A DNA stretch of 64,000 bases, from positions 248,001-312,000 of the forward strand of contig CAWGMT010000009.1 of assembly GCA_963823675.1 (NCBI GenBank). Reading direction: 5' to 3'. Under the pieces are notes generated by a model, which ran no database searches, was not told where the DNA came from, and was given only the letters and a program-made list of their open reading frames with translations. Made by a program: the position numbers and the translations under genes. Every line of letters starts with the position of its first letter. Within the stretch, counting starts at the first letter, position 1. Shown in pieces: positions 48,716 through 58,052 of this stretch. This DNA comes from CAWGMT01 sp963823675 (GTDB lineage Bacteria; Planctomycetota; Planctomycetia; Isosphaerales; Isosphaeraceae).

Positions 48716-49707
48716 TCACTGCGCACCATCCAGGCATCCCAGGAGCCGGCAGGCGGCCGCCGCCGCCGACATGCTGCCTGTGGCCACGGACTGGCTGACG
48801 GCCTCGAGCTGGCGCCTCACGTCCGGAAGCTCCCGAAACCGTTTGTGCAGGCCGCTGTCGATGAGCGTCCACATCCAGTCGATCGCCTGGCGCCGCCGTT
48901 TTGCCTCCAGCTCGCCGCTTGCGGTCATCAGCTTGCGAAATCGTGCGATCTCGGCCCAGAAGAGGTCGATGCCTGTCTTCTGCGCGGCACTCAAGGCGAT
49001 CACCTGGGGCCGCCAGTTGGGCGAGGCGGTCTGCAACATCGAAAGCGCCCACTCGAACTGGTGCTTGGCCACCAGGGCCGCAGGGGGATCGATGTCGGTT
49101 TTATTGATGACGATAAGATCGGCGAGCTCGATGATGCCCTTCTTGATCGCCTGGAGATCGTCGCCGGTGTTGGGCGACTGCAAGAGTACGAAGACGTCCA
49201 CCATGCCTGAGACTGTGATTTCCGACTGGCCCACGCCGACGGTCTCGACGACGACCACGTCGAAGCCGGCGGCCTCGCAAACGAGGATCGCCTCGCGGGT
49301 TTTCTCGGCCACACCGCCCATCGAACCCCCGGAAGGCGACGGGCGAATGAACGAGCCGGCCGCGTGAGCCAGCTTCTCCATCCGGGTCTTGTCGCCCAGG
49401 ATCGAGCCGCCCGAGATCTTGCTGGAGGGGTCGACCGACAACACCGCGACACAGTGACCCTGCCCGATCACGTGGAGCCCGAGCGCCTCGATGAACGTCG
49501 ATTTTCCCACTCCGGGCATCCGCTGATGGCCAGGCGGATCGAGCGGCCGGTATGGGGCATGAGTGCGTCGAGCAATGCTGCTGCGCGCGTCTGATGGTCG
49601 CTCCGCGTCGATTCGACGAGCGTGATCGCCTTGGCCAGCGCCCGCCGCTGGCGCGCGAGCACGCCCTCGACGAGCTTCAAGTCGGAGGCATTTACTGAGC
49701 GTTGCAT
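48716..49707 (-). CDS. meaB: Methylmalonyl-CoA mutase-associated GTPase MeaB (one frameshift)
   Basis: From ATG 49707 (MQRSVNASDLKLVEGVLARQ) to a stop at 48716, about 330 residues. G-protein motifs: P-loop PGVGKST (about 49500), VDPSSKISGGSILGDKTRM, ETVGVGQSE and INKTDID. MeaB loads and protects methylmalonyl-CoA mutase by GTP-gated cofactor handling. One base appears lost near 49520 (LAISG to PGVGKST), so the longest frame in the P-loop register starts with unrelated sequence. The gene follows mcmA on the same strand and precedes pccB. Confidence 0.88.
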
Positions 49708-49823
49708 CAGGAAACTTCCGCTCGAAGAGCGGCGGGCACAGAGGCCCGCCCCACTGGAAATAATTCGGAATCCTCGAGTGGGGCGGGCGTCTCTGCCCGC
49801 CTCCGAGACGGTATCTTTCATCG
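49708..49823. repeat. Long palindrome between mcmA and meaB (R2 family)
   Basis: ggcgggcacagaggcccgcc (49731-49750) is inverted at about 49778-49801 (ggggcgggcgtctctgcccg). The outer flanks (gaaacttccgctcgaagag and its counterpart near 49801-49820) also pair imperfectly. The left half matches the R2 copy at 40446. It fills the whole gap between the mcmA stop and the meaB start. Confidence 0.8.
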
Positions 49824-51987
49824 TCACGCGGAGACGAGCGTTGATTTGATTGCCTCGAGCACCTGCTTGGCACTGACCAGAATCGGCGTGCCAGGGCCGA
49901 AGATTCCCGCCACGCCGGCCCGCCTCAGGAACTCGTAATCCTGGGCCGGGATGACACCACCCACGAACACGCGATGTCGTTTGCTCCCTGGTCTCTTGAG
50001 CGCCTTGACCAGCTCGGGCACCAGGGTTTTGTGACCGGCGGCCAAGGTCGAAACGCCGATGGCGTGGCAGTCGTTTTCGATCGCCTGCGCGGGCGGCCTC
50101 CTCGGGGCGTCTGGAAGAGCGGGCCGATGTCGATGTCGAATCCGAGATCGGCGAGCGCCGTGGCGACGACCTTGGCGCCGCGGTCGTGGCCGTCCTGGCC
50201 GAGCTTGGCCACCATCATCCGCGGCCGGCGGCCTTCCGCGGCGGCGAAGTCGTCCACCTCGGCCTTCAGATTTGCTGCCACTCTTCACCGTGCCCGAAGG
50301 CCGCGCCATAGACCCCGGAGACGACGTGGCTGGTGGCGCAGTAACGGCCCCAGACTTTTTCCAGGGCGTCGGAGACCTCGCCAACCGTGGCCCGCAGCCT
50401 GACGGCCTTGATCGTGGCCTCGAGCAGGTTGCCGTTGCCCTCGCGAGCGCAAGCGGTGAGCGCGCCGAGCGCCTGTTTCCACGGCGGCCGGGTCGCGGCG
50501 AGCGCGGACCTGCTTGAGCCGGGCGATCTGCTCGTCGCGCACCGCGGTGTTGTCGATCTCGCGCACTTCGATCGCTTCCTCCTTGTCCAGGCGGTACTTG
50601 TTGACGCCGACGATGACGTCCTTGCCCGAGTCGATGCGGGCCTGCTTCTCGGCTGCGCACTCCTCGATCTTCAGCTTGGCCCAGCCCGATTCGACGGCCT
50701 TGGTCATGCCTCCCAGGGCCTCGACCTCCTCGATCAAGCGACCACGCCTTATCGGCCATGTCCTGCGTCAATTTCTCCATCAGGTAAGAACCGGCCCAGG
50801 GATCGACCACGTTACAGATATGCGTTTCCTCCTGGATGATGAGCTGGGTGTTGCGCGATCCGCGCCGAGAAGTCGGATGGGCAAGGCGATGGCCTCGTCG
50901 AGCGAATTGGTGTGCAGCGACTGGGTTCCGCCGAACACCGCGGCCATCGCCTCGATCGTGGTGCGGACGACGTTGTTGTAGGGGTCCTGCTCGGTGAGCG
51001 ACCAGTCCGGATGTCTGGCAGTGGGTCCGCAGCATCATCGACTTCGGCTTCCTGGCATTGAAGCCCTTCATGATGCGCCACCACAAGCAGCCGAGCCGCG
51101 CGGAGCTTGGCCACCTCAAGGTAGAAGTTCATGCCGATGCCGAAGAAGAAGCTGAGCCGGCCCGCGAATTCATCCACGTCCAGCCCTTTGGCCAGCGCGG
51201 TCTTCACATATTCCTTGCCATCGGCCAGCGTGAACGCCAGTTCGAGCGCCTGGGTCGCGCCGGCCTCTTGCATGTGGTAGCCGGAGATCGAGATCGAGTT
51301 GAATTTCGGCATGTGCTTCGCCGTGTACTCGATGATGTCGGCGACGATTCGCATCGAGGGCCCAGGCGGGTAGATGTAGGTATTGCGCACCATGAACTCC
51401 TTGAGGATGTCGTTCTGGATCGTGCCGGAGAGCTTGTCCTCTGTAACACCCTGTTCCTCGGCCGCGACGATGTAGCCGGCCAGTACGGGCAGCACGGCGC
51501 CATTCATGGTCATCGAAACCGAGATCCGGTCGAGCGGGATGCCGTCAAACAGGATCTTCATGTCTTCGACGGAATCGATAGCCACGCCGGCCTTGCCCAC
51601 GTCGCCCGTGACGCGCGGATGGTCGGAGTCATACCCGCGGTGGGTCGCGAGGTCGAAGGCCACCGAGATGCCCTGTCCGCCGCCGGCAAGGGTGCGCTTG
51701 TAGAAGGCGTTGGATTCCTCGGCCGTGGAAAACCCGGCATACTGGCGGATGGTCCACGGCCGCACTGCGTACATCGTGGCCTGGGGACCGCGCACAAAGG
51801 GCTCGAAGCCCGGCAGTGTATCGGCAAACGGCAGACCATCCGTGTCTTTCTTCGTATAGAGCGGCTTGACGGCGATGCCCTCGGGAGTGACCCAGTTGAG
51901 GGCGGCCGTGTTGCCGTCGGGAGCAGACTTGGCTGCGGCCTTCTCCCAGGCGGCGAGGCTCGAGGAATTCAAGAGAGGGTCGCTCAT
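49824..51987 (-). CDS. mcmA: Methylmalonyl-CoA mutase (frame broken about eight times)
   Basis: ATG 51987 begins MSDPLLNSSSLAAWEKAAAK with an AAAGG about ten bases upstream. The substrate-binding TIM barrel is readable: GFEPFVRGPQATMYAVRPWT, then QYAGFSTAEESNAFY and GYDSDHPRVTGDVGKAGVAI; the cobalamin domain holds VAKLGQDGHDRGAKV (D-x-H-x-x-G, the B12 lower-ligand His) and FGPGTPILVSAKQVLEAI at the end. Conserved text must be read across frames: changes near 51084, 51013, 50862, 50741, 50478, 50270, 50117 and 50103, mostly one extra base. Each restored segment matches the family closely, so the breaks look like sequence errors. It converts methylmalonyl-CoA to succinyl-CoA. Confidence 0.88.
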
Positions 51988-52117
51988 GGCGAAACCTTTC
52001 GTGCAAGGGGCGGCGCGGGGCGCGCCGGAGACAGTAAGCGTGAAACCAGAAAGCGAGGCAGTGTACGGTCAACCTTCGATGGGCGGGTTGGCCAGGGTGC
52101 GCCGACCGGACGAGAAA

Positions 52118-52173
52118 GATTAAGATTAAGATTAGGATTAAGTTTACGATTAAGATTAAGACTAGGAACAGGA
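52118..52173. repeat. GATTAA microsatellite
   Basis: Repeats of gattaa with variants (gattaagattaagattagg, then gattaagattaagactagg), notably A/T-rich in a GC-rich region. It lies 130-185 bases upstream of the mcmA start. Confidence 0.85.
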
Positions 52174-52635
52174 TGAAGAGCAAGAGTACGCTGCACGCAC
52201 TTGCATCCTAGCCGACCCGCCGCGCGCGATTCCACCACCTACCGGTCGGCGGGACGAGGTGGGTCAGCCGCGAAGCGGCGGTAGGATATAGCCTGGCGGC
52301 GTGAGCCCCAGGAAGACTGCGAACCGCAATGCCTCGAGGCACGAGCCGCGAAGCGGCGGCAGGATGGAGGCTCGCGGGGTGAGCCCCTTCTGCTTACCAA
52401 TCGAGCGCCGTCAACGTGACGTCATTCGCCAACTGCCCCTCGGATAAGCAATACGAGAACTGGGAGGCAATCCACGACCGACATGGTTACGGAATAGACT
52501 GCGCCATCGTCAGTGATCCGGTATCGTTCCACGGGTACGCTCGACTTCAAAAAGGAGGACCTTCGGTGGCCACCAGGATGGCGATTCGCAGTGTTGTCGC
52601 TCGATCGCGGGAGAGGAGACCTTCGGTCCCACGGA

Positions 52636-52737
52636 CGGCGGGGTCAGGAGACCCGCGCCGAACTTAACACGGCGGGGTCAGGAGACCCGCGCCGAACTTA
52701 ACACGGCGGGGTCAGGAGACCCGCGCCGAACTTAACA
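52636..52737. repeat. Three exact 34-base tandem repeats (R4 family)
   Basis: Unit cggcggggtcaggagacccg followed by cgccgaacttaaca, at 52636, 52670 and 52704, identical in all three. Each contains the short palindrome ggtcaggagacc. Upstream (52616-52628) is gagaccttcggtc. Both strings recur inside the kinase gene at 59167-59291 and 60700-60878. Confidence 0.95.
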
Positions 52738-52815
52738 CCGCTTCGCCATCCGGCTCCGGCCGCTCCGGTCGCGGCTCAGCCGCGCTCCCTCCGTGCCTCC
52801 GCCCGACGGCTCCGC

Positions 52816-55800
52816 TCACTTGCCCTTGCCCGCCTCCGGCGGAGCCCCAGACGGACTCAGGGCCAGACGGAAGCCGTAGAAGCTCGAGCGGCGCGTCGGG
52901 TCGAACGTCTCGCGGCACGCCGACCGGCAGATCGCCGCGCCGCAGTCCCACCCGCCGCCACGGTGCACGCGGAACGAGCCCACATTCGGTCCCTGCGGAT
53001 CCGTTGGCACCTTCGTATCGTAATCTCCGTACCAATCGTGCGTCCACTCCCAGAGGTTCCCATGCAGGTCGAATAGACCGCGCCGGCCTGGACGAAGCTC
53101 CCGCGGCGGGTGGACATGCCTGCCGCTGTTCTCCACGAACCGGCCAAAGCGGCCCAGCAGGCTTGCGTCGCCTCCGTAGCCGTACGCCGTGCGCGCTCCC
53201 GCTCGACTGGCTACCTCCCACTCCGCTTCCGTCGGCAGGCGAAACCCCCGGCGGCCCAGCTCCAGCGGCCAGTTGCGCGGCGCCAGCTCGCCTCCGGCTT
53301 TGGCTCACGTGGATACGGCTCCTTGTCCAGCCTGGCCGGGTCGGCATAGGGCTGATCACTCTCCGCCAGTCCCATCTGCTGCCCCAGCCAGCGGCAGAAA
53401 CGCACCGCGTCATACCAGTGGGCGCGAAAGCCGGCGTCCGGTGGCTTGGCATCGGATTGCTGCATGAAACGAGCGTACATCGGATCGAACGCGATCAGCT
53501 CCTCGAAAGTGATCCCCCGGTCCAGGAGCGCGAAGGGGCGAGTGAGCCGCATCCGGTGTCGCACTTCGTCTTTCATCCGCCCCGGTTCATCCTGCTCGGA
53601 CCCGATCGTGGACTCGCCCGGCGGAAAGACGATGAAGGTGTAGTAGAACGTCTTCGGCGGCGGCGCGGCGGGCGCCGCCGGCTTCGGTTTCACAGCCGCG
53701 CCGGACGCGGCCGATTTCGCGGCTGCGCCGGCCTTCGATTTCGCGGCAGCGTCCCGTTCCGCCGGAGCGGGCTTCGCGCCAGGACTCTCCGCCGTACCAC
53801 CCTCGCGCGTTTCTGAGGGACGCGTCGGTTTCACCGTGATGCGCAGCGTGAACCATTCGCGGTCGGGCGAATACGGGATAGGCGTTTGATCCACCTGGCG
53901 AACCAGGTTCGCCTGGCCCCATTGCCGCAGCAGCCAGCCCGCGGCGCCGTGCACTCCGGAGCTGGGGTCGTCGCGATACCAGCCGGCGAGCTGCTTGATC
54001 AGTGCGTCGCGCCGCGACTGGGAAACGTCGGCCGGCGTAAACTCCCCCAGCGCCAGGAGCAGCGCGTAGCGGGCGTCGCTCGGATAGCGATTGGCCGGAC
54101 CGTCGCTTAGCTGTTCCAGGCAGTCCAGGAGCGCATCCACCCCGACCCCGCGAGCGCGGCAGCGGAAGATGAACTGCGTCAGGGCTTCCGGATCATCGCT
54201 CGCCTTGAAGACCGGCAGGACCTTGTCGCGCTCGCCGAGGCGCAAGAGGGTCACCGCCGCGCCCGCGCACCGCTGGCCGTAGGCGATGCGCTCCACAGAC
54301 CCCAGCGCCTTTGGCGGTGGAGCGGCGGCGATCTTACCGAGGTCCTCGATCGCGGCGGTCGTGCGGCTCGCCGCAACGATCGGGTAGAGCACGGCGAACT
54401 GCTCCGGGGTGGCGACAGGGAGCAAGCCTGTCAGCCGGGCGACGTCTTTCTCGGCGTAGTCGGCCAGCGCATTGGCGGCGCCGAGCCGCGGGGCGCCCAA
54501 CGCCTGGGCATCCGCGAAGAGGCGCTCCAGGTCGCCGAGCAATCGCGCATGAAGCGGCCGCAGCGCCGCGCGCAAAAGCGGCTGGTACTCGGCGTTGGCC
54601 GAGACCAGTTGGCCGGCCACGAACTTCAGGTCCGCCTCGGTCCACGACACGGCCTCGGAGGCGGGGACGTAATCGGCCAGAGCCAGCGCCGCGCGAAACC
54701 TCCGCTCTGGGTCGGCTTTGTCATCCCGCAGCAGGCCGCGGAACTGCTCCACGAGCCGGGCCCCGGCAGGACCAAGCAACTGGCGAATCGGCAAGACGTA
54801 GGCCACCTTGCCCGCGAGCAATTCCTCCACCAATGGTTCCACCTGCGACGGATCGCGGGAGACCATCGCAAGCCGCGCATGGAGCTGCGCCCGCTTCTGG
54901 TCGGGCGTCTCTGCGTTGCCGGAAATGAGTCGTGCGAGCAAGGGCCCGGCGACCTCTTGATTGGCGTCGAGCTGCTGCACGACATCCGGCACCTGGGAGG
55001 GTTCGGCGCTCACCAGGCGGCCCACCAGTCCCTCGATGCGGGTGGCCTCTTGCCGTTCTGCCACCCGGGTGCGCAGGAAGAGCGCCGCCGCGGCCACCGC
55101 AATCATTCCGGCCAGCGTCAAGGCGGACCGCCAGCCGTGCGTTCGGGCCGCCTGGCGCATCATTTTCCGCTGGGGCTCAGTCCAGTGGGCGGGATCCGTC
55201 AGCGTGCGGACGCTCAGCCACTCGGGGAGCGACGGCAGATGGCGAGTCTCGGGCTTGGTGTCCCAGAGCGCCGCGCGCTCGGCAAGACGCAATTCAGCCC
55301 GGCCAGAGCGGGTTTCGCGCTGCTTGCGGGTGAGCCAGTCGCGGAACGACGGAACGAGATAATCGTGCGTAAGCTGATAGAAGCGGGTGCTGGGTGGCGA
55401 GTGGCGGGTGGCGGGACTTCCGGCTTCACCAGCGATCCCCGGCGGATACCCAGTGTTCTCTCCCACCACCCGCCACCCGTCACCCGTCACCCCCTCGGGT
55501 TCGGTCGGCGTGATCAGCCGCAGCTCGGGGTCGAGGATGTGGAGCAGGTCGGCGAAGTCGCGGGGGCGGTCGATGTAGCCGGAGGCTTCGAGGAGGTCGG
55601 CCTCCGAGCGCATCCGGCCTTTGATGTCGGTGCCTGTCTGCGGCAGAAGGGCCTTGAGGACGGCCTGCGCGGCTTTCTGGTGCAGCCGGTGTTCGGGAGG
55701 CGCCGTGCGGGCGTTGAAAGTTTCTTCCAGAAACGTGACGCCTACGCCTTCCGTGCCGCCGACTGCACGCAGCGTCGCAGGCACCCAGGGCTTCCCCTTG

Positions 55801-57860
55801 ACCATCTCGGCAAAAAGCGCCAGCCGCTCCGAGATCACCTTGCCGTCCTGGGCCAGGCCCGCGATCGATTGATCCAGGAAGGCTTGCTGCTCGGAATCGG
55901 GATCCGAGGGTTGCTCGGGCAGAATGCCATAAGCACGGCCAAAGGCCGTCAGCACCCTCTTGGCGTGGCGCCGGTCGAAGAGGTCGACGGCGGCGGAGTT
56001 TTCCCCTTCGACCAGGCGAATCTCCAAATCTCGCATGAATCGGGTGGCCGCCATCCAGAAGTCGTCGCGCACCGTGACGACCGCCTGAAGGTGCGCGCCG
56101 TCGCACTGGCGCAGCGCCGCGAGCAATTCGGGATCGTGGTCGCTGCGCCTGGCGAAGAGCCATTGCTCGAACTGGTCGAGGACGATCAGAACTTTCTGGC
56201 CTGAGCCAAGAACGCGGCCCCGCCGCACCGCGGCCAGGGCGTGGACGAGGCTTTGATCTTCCCGGACCGGCTCAAGCCGGGACTCCAACGGAGGCCGCAC
56301 GCCGGCCGGGGCGTCAACGAGGCCACGATCGACCGGCAGGCCGGGACAGACCTTGCGCAGCCCGCGCAGCAACCGGGCTTCGGTCTCATCGGCGGTGGCC
56401 TCGATGTAGACCGGCAGAACGCCTTTTGCCAGCCGGGGCAAGAGCCCGGCCTTGACCAGCGACGACTTGCCGCAGCCCGAGGGGCCGTAGATGAGGCCCA
56501 CCTTGAACGTGTGGTCGGGGTCGGCCGATTCGATCCGCGTTTTCCAGAACCGGAGGCTCTCGGGCAGGCCGTCGCGGTCGCGCGGGCCGGGAAGAAGCTG
56601 GAGGAAGAAATGGGCGTCGTGCTGATCGAATGACCGCAGGCCCTTCGGTACGACCCGGATGGGCGTTTTGTCCGAGCTGGCCGCTTGCTCCGGCGCGGTT
56701 GGGAGGGCTGGAGTCGTTGATGGCGCCGAGCTGGGCGGCGGGCCGGTCGGGGCGGGAGTCGGTCCGCCGGGAGAAACCAGGGTCGAATCGGTCCGCACAA
56801 AGTGCTGTAAGTCCTCGGCGATGTCGCTGGCGGTCGGGTAGCGCTCGGTCGCGCGCTTCGACATCGCTTTCAAGCAGATGCGCTCCAGCTCCCTGGGAAT
56901 CGCATCATCGATCTGGCGGGGCGGACGCGGGTCGTGGGTGGCAACCTGGTCCAGGATCTTGGAGAGGGAGTCAGCCCGGAACGGCCGGCGGCCGGTCAAG
57001 AGCTCGTAGAACACGACGCCCAGGCTGAAGATGTCGGACCGGCCGTCGACCCGGTGCCCCTCGCCGCGGGCCTGTTCGGGGCTCGTATAGGCCGGCGTGC
57101 CCGCGAACCCCGCGCCGCGGTCGAAATCTTCATCCGAGAGCGCCAGGCCGAAATCAGCGAGGAACGGCTTGCCCGTGGCGTCGATCAGAATATTGGCGGG
57201 TTTGACGTCACGATGCACGAGGCCGCGCTTGTGGGCGTGGTGGAGCGCAAGCGCGACCGAGGCCACCAATTGGGCCGACTCGCGAAACGAGGGGCGGGCG
57301 TGGCGGGCCCAGTCGGCCAGGTTGCTCCCCTCGATGTACTTCGACACCACGAAGCAGAGCCCGTCGGAAGTGCGTCCGGCATCGTAGACCGTCACGATAT
57401 GGGGATGGTCGAGCGCCGCGACGGCGCGCGCCTCGCGGACGAATTGCTCGACGTCTTCAGGCTGGTTGATTCGTTCGCGCTTGGGCACCTTGATGGCTAC
57501 CTGCCGGGCGAGCTTATCGTCGCGGGCCAGGTACACGCTGCCAAACGCGCCTTCACCAAGACGGCTCTGCACCCGATAGCGGCCGACCGCCGCGGGAATC
57601 GGCACGGCGGACGAATCAGTGGATGCTTCTCCGCCGGCACGTCGGAACGATCCCGTCAACTCCGTGTCGGAAATCTGGTGCACGTTGTCGATTGCCCGGA
57701 CGCACTTCCGCAGCTCGCCGGTGAGCTCAGGACAGTCGCGACAGACGTCTTCGACCGACGGCTCGAGGCCCTGGTCCTTGAGCTCTTGCCAACGTACCAG
57801 CAGATTTTCAATGCGAGGGTCGGTTTCCACGGCGGTGTGTGTCCTCGTCCCCGTCGGCAT
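52816..57860 (-). CDS. Giant Ser/Thr kinase - STAND-type NTPase - FGE-like protein 1 (one frameshift)
   Basis: ATG 57860 begins MPTGTRTHTAVETDPRIENL. Kinase about residues 94-355: GEGAFGSVYLARD, VAIKVPK, HRDVKPANIL, ADFGLAL. An NTPase of STAND/AAA type follows: GPSGCGKSSLVKAG (Walker A, about 458) and KVLIVLDQFEQWLF (Walker B). A transmembrane helix lies near 912-935 (LTLAGMIAVAAAALFL), then a HEAT-like helical region, an Ala/Pro/Lys-rich linker and a C-terminal formylglycine-generating-enzyme-like domain (GFRLPTEAEWEVASRAGART, GLFDLHGNLWEWTHDWYGDY, HRGGGWDCG). The frame breaks near 53275 (EASWRRA to APRNWPLELG). About 1,680 residues. Probably a membrane signalling protein with the FGE-like domain outside. 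Paralog of the next gene. Confidence 0.85.
55384..55495. repeat. In-frame inverted heptamer cassette (GGGTGGC type) in kinase 1
   Basis: gggtggcgagtggcgggtgg (heptamers GGGTGGC) on the left and cacccgccacccgtcacccg (CCACCCG) on the right flank a spacer of about 40 bases. It encodes TEPEGVTGDGWRVVGENTGY and onward, between the conserved ITPT and FYQLTHDYLV. The frame is kept open. Confidence 0.85.
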
Positions 57861-58052
57861 CGAAGTCGAATGGAGCGATGTTATCAGATCCAGCGCACCG
57901 CTTCGATACCTGTGGAGGGGAGATATCACGTCGGAGCACCCGAGTTGGCTGCTGAGATTTGCCGTACAAGCGCTGCCTACGATCTCGGTGTCAAGAAGAC
58001 GCTGCGGAGCTTATCCACGGCGTGATTTACATGCCCTTACCAGTAAACGCGT
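57861..58052. other. Gap between the two kinase genes
   Basis: About 190 bases between the kinase-2 stop and the kinase-1 start on the same strand. No gene or clear hairpin seen; it presumably holds the kinase-1 promoter or is part of a common transcript. Confidence 0.4.

Larger units (their letters stand above)
51988..52815. other. Repeat-rich intergenic region upstream of mcmA
   Basis: Contains a GATTAA-type hexamer stretch (about 52118-52173), two R3 elements (52266-52312 and 52343-52387) and the 34-base triple repeat (52636-52737). No gene supported; short plus-strand ORFs over the repeats encode repeat-derived peptides such as TAGSGDPRRT. The mcmA promoter must lie near 52000-52120. Confidence 0.55.
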
